From positions 111,458 to 175,457 of the forward strand of contig NZ_BOOP01000029.1 in the NCBI RefSeq assembly GCF_016863295.1: 64,000 nt of DNA, written 5' to 3'. The stretch comes from Planotetraspora phitsanulokensis (GTDB lineage: Bacteria; Actinomycetota; Actinomycetes; Streptosporangiales; Streptosporangiaceae). How positions within the stretch are numbered: the stretch's first letter is position 1; every line of letters begins with the position of its first letter. The notes under the pieces were generated by a model. It made no database searches. It saw nothing but the letters and a program-made list of their open reading frames with translations, and was not told the origin of the DNA. Position numbers and translations under genes: made by a program. Of this stretch, positions 44,227 to 53,479 are shown piece by piece.

Positions 44227-44826
44227 ATGCGTCGACTACTCACCGTTCTCGCGATCGGGCTCGTCGTCACCACCGGGGTGGCGGCCTGTTCCTCTTCCGC
44301 CACGACCGCTTCTCCATCGTCGCCGGCGACCGCACAGCCGCCAGTTGCTCCTGAGACGGCCGCGCCTGGCGACATACCCGACACCCAGGTGTACGTTCCG
44401 TGGTCACCGTCCGGGGGCGGTTTCACGGTGAAGGTGCCCGAGGGCTGGTCCCGGTTGGCGCAGGGTTCCGCGACGATCTTCACCGACAAGTTCAACAGCG
44501 TCCGGATTGAACGCGTTGCCGCGTCCACCGCTCCGACCGTGAACTCCGTACGCTCCGCTGAAATCCCCGCGATCCAGCGCGGGGCTGCGGGTTTCAGTCT
44601 GAAAAGGGTCACCGTTGTGCCGCGCAAGGGCGGCAGCGCCGTGCTCGCCGAATACCGTGCCGATTCCGCGCCCGATCAGGTGACCGGGAAGAGCGTCGCG
44701 TTGGACGTGGAACGGTACGTCTTCTTCAAGCAGGGCAGCGAGGTCGTGTTGACCCTGTCGGGTGCGGTGGGGGCGGACAACGTCGACCCGTGGCGAATCG
44801 TGACCGACTCGTTCAGGTGGGCCTGA
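44227..44826 (+). CDS. Lipoprotein, PsbP-like fold likely
   Basis: A 199-residue protein from ATG 44227 (GTG 44218 possible). The signal is MRRLLTVLAIGLVVTTGVAAC with a VAAC lipobox, followed by a Ser/Thr/Pro linker. The mature part (SGGGFTVKVPEGWSRLAQGSATIFTDKFNSVRIE...NVDPWRIVTDSFRWA) is like small PsbP/Mog1-fold lipoproteins of actinomycetes. Its TGA shares a base with the next ATG, so it is the first gene of an ABC operon and may present or sense the substrate. Confidence 0.75.
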   Translation: MRRLLTVLAIGLVVTTGVAACSSSATTASPSSPATAQPPVAPETAAPGDIPDTQVYVPWSPSGGGFTVKVPEGWSRLAQGSATIFTDKFNSVRIERVAASTAPTVNSVRSAEIPAIQRGAAGFSLKRVTVVPRKGGSAVLAEYRADSAPDQVTGKSVALDVERYVFFKQGSEVVLTLSGAVGADNVDPWRIVTDSFRWA

Positions 44827-45488
44827 TGACCGCAGTCGTGCTCAGCGCTCATTCTCTTTACCGGTTCTTCCGGGCCGGGGAGGAAGAGACTCTCGCGCTT
44901 CAGGGCGTCACATTGGAGGCGGAGCCCGGAGAGATCGTCGCCGTGACCGGCCCGTCGGGATCAGGTAAGACGACCTTGCTCAACTGCCTTGCGGGGCTGG
45001 ACGAGCCGGACGGCGGCACTGTACGGGTCGCCGGTGAACGAATCAGCCATCGCGCCGAACGTGAGCGCAGTGCCCTCCGCTCACGGCATATCGGGGTCCT
45101 CCTCCAGTCGAAGAACCTTGTGGACCACCTCAGCGTGCGGGACAACATCGCCCTCGTCCAGCGACTGGTGCGCGGCCGACGGCCCGTACCGGCCGAAGAC
45201 CTGCTGGAGCAGGTGGGCATCCGCGACCGGGCAGGCGCTCTTCCGCGGCAGTTGTCCGGCGGCGAGGCCGCTCGCGCCGGTCTCGCGGTCGCCCTCGCCA
45301 ACGCGCCCGCGCTGGTGCTGGCTGACGAGCCCACCGGTGAGGTGGACGGCGAGACCGAGCGGAGGGTGCTGGCGCTGCTACGCGAGCACGCCTCCACCGG
45401 AACGGCGGTCGTGGTGATCTCCCACAGCCGCGCCGTGGCCGCGGCCGCCGATCGGGTCCTGCGGATGCGTGACGGGCGGTGGGTGTGA
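44826..45488 (+). CDS. ABC transporter ATP-binding protein (MacB/LolD-like), first of two
   Basis: A 220-residue ATPase: Walker A GPSGSGKTT, signature LSGGEAARAGLAVALA (E in place of the usual Q), Walker B LVLADEPTGEVD, switch VVVISHS. It is coupled by one-base overlaps to the lipoprotein before and the second ATPase after. Two different ATPases with one permease imply an asymmetric heterodimer. Confidence 0.9.
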   Translation: MTAVVLSAHSLYRFFRAGEEETLALQGVTLEAEPGEIVAVTGPSGSGKTTLLNCLAGLDEPDGGTVRVAGERISHRAERERSALRSRHIGVLLQSKNLVDHLSVRDNIALVQRLVRGRRPVPAEDLLEQVGIRDRAGALPRQLSGGEAARAGLAVALANAPALVLADEPTGEVDGETERRVLALLREHASTGTAVVVISHSRAVAAAADRVLRMRDGRWV

Positions 45489-46171
45489 TGTCGGCCTCAG
45501 ATCTTCTCGTGAGTTGCGAGGACGCGGCCCGTACGTACGGCAGGGGAAGTGGTGCCGTCGTCGCGGTGCACGGCGCGAACTGTGCGGTGAAGCGGGGTGA
45601 CCGGATCGCCGTGGTCGGGCCCTCCGGCTCGGGCAAGTCGACGCTGCTGCACCTGATGGCGGGTCTTGATCGGCCTACGGCAGGCAGGGTAAGCCATCCG
45701 GGCCTGACGGGAGGCACCCTCTCACAGCTCATCGGCATCGTCTTCCAGGGCCCCAGCCTGCTGCCGCCGCTGACTGCCGCCGAGAACGTCGCGCTGCCCT
45801 TGCGGATCGACGGTATATCGGAGGAGGAGGCCGCCGCCCGGGCGCTGGCCGCACTGGACAGTCTGGCGCTGCACGGCCTGGCCGACAGGTTGCCGGACGA
45901 GCTGTCCGCTGGTCAGGCACAACGAGTGGCGGTGGCGCGGGTGTTGGCGCGCAGGCCCCGGCTTGTCCTGGCCGACGAGCCGACCGGCCAGCTGGACAGC
46001 GAAACCGGTCGTCAGGTGATGACGGTGCTGCTCGCCGCCGCGGACGAGATCGGTGCCGGAGTCGTGGTGACCACGCATGACCTCCAGATCGCCCAAGAGT
46101 TGGATACCCGTTGGCACATGGCGGATGGGCGCCTTGTGCCGTCTGATGCGGAAGGAGACGGCGCCCAATGA
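45488..46171 (+). CDS. ABC transporter ATP-binding protein, second of two
   Basis: A 227-residue ATPase: Walker A GPSGSGKST, LIGIVFQGPSLLPPLTAAENV Q-loop, signature LSAGQAQRVAVARVLA, Walker B LVLADEPTGQLDSE, switch VVTTHD. It overlaps the permease gene by 4 bases. The signature carries A instead of G at the third position. Confidence 0.9.
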   Translation: MSASDLLVSCEDAARTYGRGSGAVVAVHGANCAVKRGDRIAVVGPSGSGKSTLLHLMAGLDRPTAGRVSHPGLTGGTLSQLIGIVFQGPSLLPPLTAAENVALPLRIDGISEEEAAARALAALDSLALHGLADRLPDELSAGQAQRVAVARVLARRPRLVLADEPTGQLDSETGRQVMTVLLAAADEIGAGVVVTTHDLQIAQELDTRWHMADGRLVPSDAEGDGAQ

Positions 46172-48810
46172 TCCGCATCTGGCTTGCGGGACTAGTGCGC
46201 GTGCGCAGCGGCCGGCTGCTCGGCGTCGCGGCGGGAGTGGCCACGGCGGTGGCGCTGCTGGCCGCACTAGGCAGCTTCCTCGCCGCCACCCGGGCGACGA
46301 TGACCGCACAGTCTGTTCGCAGGGTCAGCGTGGATTGGCAGGTGCAGGTTGCCGCCGGCGCGGACCCGCAGTCGGTCCTGACGACCGTGCAGAACACGCA
46401 GGGCACCCGGGCCGCCCTTCCTGTCGGATACGCCGACACCAGCGGTCTGACCGCGGCGACCGGTGGTACGACGCAGACCACCGGGCCCGGTGCGGTGCTC
46501 GGAATCCCACCCGGATACCGGTTCTCCTTCCCCGGAGAGATCCGGGTGCTGTCCGGGGTCGGCGACGGCGTGCTCCTCGCCCAGCAGACCGCCTCCAACC
46601 TGCACGCCGCGCCCGGAGACACGGTGGTCATTGGCCGGGCGGGCCTGCCCCCGGTCACGATTCGCGTCGACGGCGTGGTGGAGCTGCCGCTGGCGGACTC
46701 GCTGTTCCAGAAGGTCGGAGCACCTCCGCAGTCTCAGCCGTCCGCGCCACCGGACAACGTCGTGCTATTGCCGCAGGATCGCTGGCACACCCTTTTCGAC
46801 CCGCTGGCCGCAAGCCGTCCCGACCTGGTCCGCACGCAGATCCACGCATTGCGAAGCCACACCCTGCCACCGGACCCTGCCGCCGCTTACGCCGCCGAGA
46901 CGGGTAAGGCCCACAACACCGAGGCACGGCTGACCGGTGCAGGTATGGTCGGCGACAATCTCGGCTCCGTCCTGGACGCCGCCCGTACGGACGCCCTGTA
47001 TGCGCAACTGCTCTTCCTCTTCCTCGGCCTACCCGGCGCACTGCTCGCCGGGGCCCTGACCGCCGCCGTCGCCTCGGCGGGCGCGTCCCGGCGGCGTATG
47101 GAGCAGGCACTCCTGCGCACGCGTGGTGCCACGGCGGGCAAACTCCTGGCGATGGCCGCCGCGGAGGCGGCGATGGTCGCCGTCGTAGGCGGGGTGGCAG
47201 GTCTCACGGTCGCGGCTCTGGTGGGGAGGTCCGTGTTCGGCGCATCAGGCTTCTCATTCACCTGGGCGCTGGCCGCGCTCGCCATGGGGGCGGTCATCGC
47301 GTTCGCGACCGTGCTGGTGCCCGGTCGCCGGGATGTGCGAAGTGTCACGGTCGTCGCCGGTCGCGCCGCGCTGGAGCGCCGCCGGGTGCCCCGGGCCACG
47401 TGGTGGGCGCTGACCGCCGGACTCCTGGCGATCTCGCTCGTGATCTTCAACATCACCAGCCAGACGAACTACGCGCTGGTGCTCGCTCCGGAGGGGACAC
47501 CGACGTTGTCTGTGGACTACTGGGCATTCGCCGGTCCGGCTCTGCTGTGGGCGAGCGGCGCCATGCTTGCCTGGCTGCTGGTAGACCTGCTTTTGCGGCG
47601 CGGCCGGCCGTTCCTGGCCCGGCTGTTGCGCCCCGCAGCAGGGTCACTCGCGGACACGGTCGCCGCGAGTCTGTCCCGGCAAGGCACCACGGTGGTCCGG
47701 GCGGTGGTGCTGCTCGCCCTCGCCGGGGCATTCGCGACCTCGACCGCCGTCTTCAACTCCAGCTACCGCCAGCAGGCCGAGGTCGACGCCGTCCTGACGA
47801 ACGGCGCGGATGTCACGGTCACCGAGCCGCCGGCCTCCACAGCAGGACAGGCGGACGCGGCGAGAGTGGCCGCGTTGCCCGGCGTTCAGCATGTCGAGCC
47901 AGTACAGCACCGCTTCGCGTACGTCGGTGCGGACCTGCAGGACCTGTACGGCGTGCGACCGTCGACCGTCGTCGCCGCGGGCCGGCTGCAGAACGCCTAC
48001 TTCGCCGGCGGTACAGCGCGGCAACTGATGGATCGCCTCGCGCGGCAGCCCGACGACCTGCTGGTCAGTGCAGAGACCGCGAGCGACTTCCAGCTCCACC
48101 CAGGTGATCAGATCCGGCTGCGCCTTCAGGACGGCCGCACACACCAGTTGCACACCGTGGCGTTCCGTTTCGCAGGGGTGGCCAAGGAGTTCCCGACCGC
48201 TCCCAAGGACAGCTTTATGATCGCCAACGCCGACTACGTCGCCCGTATGACCGGCAGCGACGCGATCGGCACGCTCCTGGTCGACACCGGCGGCACCGGG
48301 CAGCAGGAGGTGGCCCGGCGCGTGCAGACAGCTCTCGGCCCGGTCGCGCACGTCACCGATCTGCCGTCGGCCCGGACTGTCACCGGTTCAAGCCTCACTG
48401 CCGTGGATCTCAGTGGACTCACCCGGGTCGAGCTGAGCTTCGCGCTGGTCATCGGGGCATCGGCCGGCGGCCTCGTGCTCGCGCTCGGCCTGGCGGAGCG
48501 GCGCCGGACGCTGGCGCTGGCATCCGTCCTGGGTGCTCGAGGAAGGCAACTGTCGGGGTTCGTCTGGAGTGAGGCGGCTCTGGTGGCCGTGGTGGGCGGG
48601 GTCTGCGGTGCGGTGCTGGGCTGGGCGCTGTCGGAGATGCTGGTGAAGGTCCTGTCCGGTGTCTTCGATCCGCCCCCCGACCAGCTCTCCGTGCCATGGA
48701 GCTACCTTGCCGCGTTGACCGCCGCCGTCATCGCAGCTCTTGCCGCCGCGGCATCGGCCGCGGCCCGGCATGCCCGCCGCCCGCCGCTCACCGAGCTGCA
48801 GGAACTGTGA
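46168..48810 (+). CDS. Large FtsX-like ABC permease
   Basis: An 880-residue permease. N-terminal TM helix VAAGVATAVALLAALGSFLA is followed by a large extracellular domain (about 50-280), a block of helices (LFLFLGLPGALLAGALTAAVAS, AAAEAAMVAVVGGVAGLTVAAL, LAALAMGAVIAFATVLV), a second extracellular domain (about 530-740), and C-terminal FtsX helices (FALVIGASAGGLVLALGLAERRRTLALASVLGARGRQL, EAALVAVVGGVCGAVLGWALSE, YLAALTAAVIAALAAAAS). It probably works as a mechanotransmission system acting on envelope substrates. The convergent OmpR-type two-component system is a likely regulator. Confidence 0.9.
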   Translation: MIRIWLAGLVRVRSGRLLGVAAGVATAVALLAALGSFLAATRATMTAQSVRRVSVDWQVQVAAGADPQSVLTTVQNTQGTRAALPVGYADTSGLTAATGGTTQTTGPGAVLGIPPGYRFSFPGEIRVLSGVGDGVLLAQQTASNLHAAPGDTVVIGRAGLPPVTIRVDGVVELPLADSLFQKVGAPPQSQPSAPPDNVVLLPQDRWHTLFDPLAASRPDLVRTQIHALRSHTLPPDPAAAYAAETGKAHNTEARLTGAGMVGDNLGSVLDAARTDALYAQLLFLFLGLPGALLAGALTAAVASAGASRRRMEQALLRTRGATAGKLLAMAAAEAAMVAVVGGVAGLTVAALVGRSVFGASGFSFTWALAALAMGAVIAFATVLVPGRRDVRSVTVVAGRAALERRRVPRATWWALTAGLLAISLVIFNITSQTNYALVLAPEGTPTLSVDYWAFAGPALLWASGAMLAWLLVDLLLRRGRPFLARLLRPAAGSLADTVAASLSRQGTTVVRAVVLLALAGAFATSTAVFNSSYRQQAEVDAVLTNGADVTVTEPPASTAGQADAARVAALPGVQHVEPVQHRFAYVGADLQDLYGVRPSTVVAAGRLQNAYFAGGTARQLMDRLARQPDDLLVSAETASDFQLHPGDQIRLRLQDGRTHQLHTVAFRFAGVAKEFPTAPKDSFMIANADYVARMTGSDAIGTLLVDTGGTGQQEVARRVQTALGPVAHVTDLPSARTVTGSSLTAVDLSGLTRVELSFALVIGASAGGLVLALGLAERRRTLALASVLGARGRQLSGFVWSEAALVAVVGGVCGAVLGWALSEMLVKVLSGVFDPPPDQLSVPWSYLAALTAAVIAALAAAASAAARHARRPPLTELQEL

Positions 48811-48848
48811 CGTCGCGGGAGCTGTGACCGGCGGTCGCGGCGCGTCAC
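48808..48848. terminator. Inverted repeat between convergent operons
   Basis: GTGACGTCGCG ... CGCGGCGCGTCAC in the 34-bp gap, an imperfect GC-rich stem that could stop transcription from both sides. Confidence 0.4.
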
Positions 48849-50161
48849 GGATCGGAGTCGCCGGCCCCGGTCGAGGTCGCGACGAGCCAGGTGAATCGAG
48901 GGTGCGGGGACTGGCGGGACAAAAAGAGTCTTCCCCCCTCCGCCTCCACCAGGGATCGGGCGAGCGCCAGCCCGATCCCCAGGCCCCCGCCCGTCGCCTG
49001 CCGCCTGGCGAAGATGTCCACGTCGTCAGGCAGTTCAGAGCCTTCGTCCTCGACGTCGACCGCGACGACCCCGGCTGTCTCCCTCGCCCGGACGGTGACG
49101 GTGCCCTTCCCATGGGCGGCGGCGTTCGAGAGCAGGACGTCGAGCACCTGCCGGGCGGCCCGGGATGACCCGACCGTCTCCGGCAGGTCGTCCTCCGCGA
49201 CGATCCGCAAGGGTCGGCCGGAGGCCGCCAGCTCCCCGTGCCAGCGCCGCTCGGCCTCCGCGAGCAGCGTCCCGATGTCGAGCGGCGCCCGCTCGGGGTC
49301 GTCGCGGGCCAAAGCCAGCAGGTCGTCGAGCGTCGCCTGCATGTCGTTCAGCGACTCCAGGGCCGAGCGCATCGCGGCGTACGGACCTTGCGCGGGCACC
49401 CGCAACCCCTGATCCGCCAAGGAGCTCTCCAGATCCAGGCGCGTCCTGGTCAGCGCGGTGCGCAACTGGTGCGAGGCGTCCGCGCTGAAAGCACGTTCAC
49501 GCTGGAGGAGCCGGTGAATGCGTCCGGCGGCTCGGTTCAATGTGGTCGCGACCTCGTCCGCCTCCGGCAATCCCGAGGTAGCGGCACGCGCGGACAGATC
49601 GCCCGTCTCCAGCCGCCCGGCCGTCGCCGCCAGCGCCTCAAGCGGGCGGGCCAGGCGCCTGCTCGATCGTAGAGCGATCAGCACGCCGACGCCGACGGCG
49701 AAGGCCGCGAGCACCAGCATGCCGGCCCAGGTTAGGGCGGCTCGGCGCAGCGGCTCCGCCGTCTTGGAACCGACCCGGACCACCGCCCTGACCTGCTCTC
49801 CCGAACCAACGGGAACCGCGACCACCAGCCCGCCGCCAGTCTGCTGCGACGACGCCCGGCCAGCGGAGGCCGCACGCACCGATTCATCTCCACTGGCCGG
49901 ACCGGCCCCGATCATCCGCCGTAGACCACTGTCGTACACCGCGATCTGGGTGCCCGGTTCGGTGCGGGGCAACTCCATCGGATCGGCGGGCGAATGCACC
50001 TGCGCGGGGACGCTCACCGCCACCTGCTCGGCGAGCTGCTGCAGCTCACGTACCTCGTCCTGTTCGTACAGGCGCAGTGCCGCGAACCCCAGAGGCATGG
50101 CGAACAGCAGCACCGCGCACACCACGGCGGCGACGGTCGCCCGCAGAATACGGCGACGCAT
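48845..50161 (-). CDS. HAMP-containing sensor histidine kinase
   Basis: A 438-residue kinase from ATG 50161, preceded by AGGAGG. TM1 VAAVVCAVLLFAMPLGFAALRL, extracellular domain, TM2 ALTWAGMLVLAAFAVGVGVLIAL, HAMP (SRRLARPLEALAATAGRLETGDL), phosphoacceptor H in RAFSADASHQLRTALTRTRLDLE and the ATPase domain (LDVLLSNAAAHG, GGGLGIGLALARSLVEAEGG). The extended T-A-L-T-R after SHQLR replaces the usual PL, a small deviation. Forms an operon with the OmpR-type regulator, 25 bp apart. Confidence 0.9.
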   Translation of the reverse strand: MRRRILRATVAAVVCAVLLFAMPLGFAALRLYEQDEVRELQQLAEQVAVSVPAQVHSPADPMELPRTEPGTQIAVYDSGLRRMIGAGPASGDESVRAASAGRASSQQTGGGLVVAVPVGSGEQVRAVVRVGSKTAEPLRRAALTWAGMLVLAAFAVGVGVLIALRSSRRLARPLEALAATAGRLETGDLSARAATSGLPEADEVATTLNRAAGRIHRLLQRERAFSADASHQLRTALTRTRLDLESSLADQGLRVPAQGPYAAMRSALESLNDMQATLDDLLALARDDPERAPLDIGTLLAEAERRWHGELAASGRPLRIVAEDDLPETVGSSRAARQVLDVLLSNAAAHGKGTVTVRARETAGVVAVDVEDEGSELPDDVDIFARRQATGGGLGIGLALARSLVEAEGGRLFLSRQSPHPRFTWLVATSTGAGDSDP

Positions 50162-50186
50162 CGATCCTCCTGCCTCGGCCTTTGTC

Positions 50187-50867
50187 TCAGCCGCTGGGGG
50201 ATTCAAGCCGGTACCCGAAATGCCGCAACGTCGTGATCCGCACGCGGTCGCCCAGCTTGCGGCGCAACGCCGCGACGTGCACGTCAAGGGTCTTGGTGGA
50301 ACCGAACCAGTTCTCGTCCCAGACCTCGCTCATCAGATCCTCACGGCTGACGGCCTGTCCCGATGAGGCGGCCAGCCGGGCCAGCAGGTCGAATTCCCGG
50401 GGGCGTAACTCCACATCGCCCGAAGGGGTGGAGCAGCGCCTCGCAGCAAGGTCGATCAGCAACGAACCCAGGTGAACCCGATCGGCATCATCGTGTCCGG
50501 CAGGCGCGGCACGGCGCAGGTGCGCCGCGATCCGGGCCTGCAACTCGGCGAGCCGGAACGGTTTGGTCAGGTAATCGTCTGCGCCGGACTCCAACGCCTG
50601 GATAACGTCCATCTCCTCGGTACGCGCGGTCAGGACGACAAGCACGGCAGTTGGCGCGCTTCCACGAAGGCGATGGCACAGCCTGAAGCCGTCGACGTCG
50701 GGCAGCCCAAGATCGACCAAAATCAACTCGGCCGGCTCGCGGGTGACCCTGGCCACGGCCGTGGCGCCGTCGGGGCACCATTCAGCCTCATGACCCAGCC
50801 CGCGTAGCATCCCGGCAAGTCTGTCCCCGATGGCGGCGTCGTCCTCGACGATCACGATGCGTGCCAT
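50187..50867 (-). CDS. OmpR-family response regulator
   Basis: A 226-residue regulator: receiver with EDDAAIGDRLAGML, phosphoacceptor D in LILVDLGLPDVDG and LTKPF, and a C-terminal winged helix (VELRPREFDLLARLAASSGQAVSREDLMSEVWDENWFGSTKTLDVHVAALRRKLGDR). It lies upstream of its kinase and is transcribed toward the ABC operon's 3' end. Confidence 0.95.
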   Translation of the reverse strand: MARIVIVEDDAAIGDRLAGMLRGLGHEAEWCPDGATAVARVTREPAELILVDLGLPDVDGFRLCHRLRGSAPTAVLVVLTARTEEMDVIQALESGADDYLTKPFRLAELQARIAAHLRRAAPAGHDDADRVHLGSLLIDLAARRCSTPSGDVELRPREFDLLARLAASSGQAVSREDLMSEVWDENWFGSTKTLDVHVAALRRKLGDRVRITTLRHFGYRLESPSG

Positions 50868-51218
50868 GCCACCAGGTTACGGCCGCGTATGTCCGCTTTC
50901 TGTCAGACCGTGGCGGCCACGTCAGCGAACCAGCGGCGCTGGTGGCGCTCGCGCGGCCGTCTGGACTACCCGGACGCCAGGATCAGTGTTGTGCTGATGG
51001 AGGTGCGTTCGCCGTTGACGTTTATGAGTTGCTCGATCTGGTGGCCGTGCCAGCCGAAGGCGTCAGATTCATAGATCTGAGGGGTGGAGACGCCGCTGAT
51101 CCGCCTTGTCGCGTCCAAGTGACCCTGATCGGCGTCGCGGATGGTCTGCAAGCTGTGCATGATCACCAGTTCGGAAGCAGTACGTGTGTGCGTGACAGCA
51201 TGCCGAGGCTGGGGAGTC
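50868..51218. other. Intergenic stretch with an unrecognised short frame
   Basis: A leftward 66-residue frame (50966-51166, MIMHSLQTIRDADQGHLDATRRI..SDAFGWHGHQIEQLINV) reads like a real protein piece but has no recognisable family or ribosome site; it could be a gene remnant. Nothing else is seen. Confidence 0.3.
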
Positions 51219-51887
51219 TCACCCGGAGCCCGGGGTGATCAGGCCGACCTCGTAGGCCAGGATCACCGCGTGTACGCGGTCGCGCAGGAACAGCTTCGAC
51301 AGGACGTTGCTCACGTGGGTTTTCACCGTCTCCTCTCCGATCACCAGCCGGGCGGCGATCTCCGCGTTGGAACAGCCTCTCGCCAGCAGTTCGAGCACCT
51401 CGCGTTCTCTCCCCGTGAGGGTCTCGACGGCGGCCGGTGCCTTCTCCGGCGGGCGTGGGCGGGCGGCGAACTCCCCGATCAGCCGTTTGGTGATCGAGGG
51501 AGCGAGCAGTGCCTCCCCAGAGGCGACGACCCGTACGGCGCTGACCAGATCGTCACGGCGCACATCCTTGAGCAGGAAGCCGCTGGCGCCCGCTCGTAGC
51601 GCGTCGTACACGTAGTCGTCGAGGTCGAAGGTGGTCAACATCAGCACCTTGACGGGATCGGCCACGTCGGGGCCGGCGAGCCTACGGGTGGCCTCCAAGC
51701 CGTCCATCCCAGGCATACGGATGTCCATCAGCACCACGTCGGGGCGCAGTCTGCGGGCGGCCTCGACCGCCTCCACCCCGTCGGCCGCCTCCCCGACCAC
51801 CTCCATGTCCGGCTGGGCCCCAAGGATCATGCGAAAGCCGTCCCTGACGATCCCGTGGTCGTCGGCGACCATGATCCTGATGCTCAC
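51219..51887 (-). CDS. LuxR/NarL-type response regulator
   Basis: A 222-residue regulator. Receiver: [21 protein letters not shown] in [41 protein letters not shown]. LuxR helix-turn-helix: [43 protein letters not shown]. Partner of the HisKA_3 kinase 49 bp upstream. No obvious target operon is adjacent apart from the divergent glycosyltransferase. Confidence 0.95.
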   Translation of the reverse strand: MSIRIMVADDHGIVRDGFRMILGAQPDMEVVGEAADGVEAVEAARRLRPDVVLMDIRMPGMDGLEATRRLAGPDVADPVKVLMLTTFDLDDYVYDALRAGASGFLLKDVRRDDLVSAVRVVASGEALLAPSITKRLIGEFAARPRPPEKAPAAVETLTGREREVLELLARGCSNAEIAARLVIGEETVKTHVSNVLSKLFLRDRVHAVILAYEVGLITPGSG

Positions 51888-51936
51888 TGTGCGCCTTCTC
51901 TCGGTGCTCGTCCGCCATGGTAAAGAATGGCGATCA

Positions 51937-53154
51937 TCATCCCGTGCTTCCGAGTGGCAGCCGGGCCCTTACGGTGAAGCCCCCCTCGGGATCCGGCCCT
52001 GCGGTCAGCTCGCCACCGAACAGGTGCGCCCTCTCCCGCATACCGATCAGGCCGTGGCCGTTCCCCCCGTGCGGTGCGCCGTCGTCTCCGCCGGTGGGCC
52101 TCGCCCTTGCGGCGGGCCCGTCGTCGCGCACCTCGATGCGCAGGTCCTGCCTGTCGTAGCGGACATGGACGCGAACCGGCACCTTGCCCGCGTGCTTGAC
52201 CGCGTTGGTGAGCGCCTCCTGCACGATTCGGTAGGCCGACAGCTCGACTCCGGCGGACAACGGGACGGGTTCGCCCTCGACGTGGAGCGTCGCCGCCAGA
52301 CCGGTCTGCCGTACCCGTTCGACGAGACCGGGCAGCTGTGCCACCCCCGGCTGCGGCACAAGGCTCGGCTCGGGTCCGTCCGTCTCCTTGCGCAGCACGC
52401 TGAGCAGGCGGCGCATCTCGACCAAAGCCTGCCTGCCCGTGCCGGCGATCGTGTCGAAAGCCCGCACCGCCTCCGGCATGTCGTGCTCCGCCGCCACCGG
52501 CCCCGCCTCAGCCTGGATCACCATCATGCTGACGTGGTGGGCCACCACGTCGTGCAGCTCCCGGGCGATGCGGGCTCGCTCTGCGGTCACCGCGCGAGTG
52601 GCCTCGAAGTCACGTTCCCGCGCCAGCCAGACCGCTCTCGCCTCCAGGCCGGCGGTGTGCAGACGGCGGACACGCGCACTGTCGCCGAGCACCCACGCGC
52701 TGCCGAGCAGCAACACGACGAAAGAGAAGTCGAGGAGGTCGCTGTCGGTCGCGGGAAGCACGGTGATGACCACGACACTGATCGCGGTGAACACGCCCAC
52801 GATCATTGAGGTACGTCTCCCGCACCACGCGGCGATGCTGTAAAAGGCGACCACGCCGCTAAGTGGCACGGGCGTCACCAGGTCAGGCAACGCCGTGGCC
52901 CCGTAGGCGGCGGCCGCCACGCCGATCGCCAGGTTGACGCCGAGGGGGTAGGCCCGCCGCCAGGCCAACGGCAAATTGATCAGTAGAACGAACGCCGCCG
53001 CAAGCGGTCCCGGAGCAGGCAGATGCTCGCTGCGCGACTGGAAGACCAGCGCGATGAGCGAGACCACAGCCAGCAGTACGGCGAGCAGCGCGTCGGCGAT
53101 CAGCGGGCGGCCCCTGATCCACGCCACGAGACGGGGGAGCGGACTCGTCTGCAT
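51937..53154 (-). CDS. HisKA_3-type sensor histidine kinase
   Basis: A 405-residue kinase. Several N-terminal helices ([66 protein letters not shown]) and a coiled region precede the phosphoacceptor H in [24 protein letters not shown]-box: [20 protein letters not shown]-box: [20 protein letters not shown]. Starts MQTSPL; the AGACGAGT region upstream lacks a strong ribosome site. Confidence 0.9.
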   Translation of the reverse strand: MQTSPLPRLVAWIRGRPLIADALLAVLLAVVSLIALVFQSRSEHLPAPGPLAAAFVLLINLPLAWRRAYPLGVNLAIGVAAAAYGATALPDLVTPVPLSGVVAFYSIAAWCGRRTSMIVGVFTAISVVVITVLPATDSDLLDFSFVVLLLGSAWVLGDSARVRRLHTAGLEARAVWLARERDFEATRAVTAERARIARELHDVVAHHVSMMVIQAEAGPVAAEHDMPEAVRAFDTIAGTGRQALVEMRRLLSVLRKETDGPEPSLVPQPGVAQLPGLVERVRQTGLAATLHVEGEPVPLSAGVELSAYRIVQEALTNAVKHAGKVPVRVHVRYDRQDLRIEVRDDGPAARARPTGGDDGAPHGGNGHGLIGMRERAHLFGGELTAGPDPEGGFTVRARLPLGSTG

Positions 53155-53479
53155 GGGCTCAAGTATCCGGCCCGTGCCCCTCAGGAGGCCTCCCCAGTGA
53201 GAGGGATCGGCGGTCGTTCGGTATTCGGCGCCGGCTGCTCCACCAACGTCCCAACAGACACCCGGCCGATCGGGGCAGACGCCTGGACCCCCTCCCTCTC
53301 ATGAGGGAGCCCGGTCGGTGGCTCCCCCCAACGGGGGAGGCCAGAGTTGGCGGGCGCAGGGGATCCGGCAGCCGTGGCCCGCCGTCTACTTTCCTCGTGT
53401 CGGCATCCCGCCGATGACCTGTGAACTCCCGGGCCACGACGCCCTCGCGCCGGCCCGGCACCCCTCGGAGGCCGTTACG
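53155..53479. promoter_or_regulatory. Divergent promoter region with two inverted repeats
   Basis: CTCCCTCTCATGAGGGAG (53292-53309) is an 18-bp inverted repeat, and GGCTCCCCC..GGGGGAGGCC (53320-53342) is a second. Either could be an operator or a terminator between the kinase operon and the glycosyltransferase gene. No gene is supported here. Confidence 0.35.
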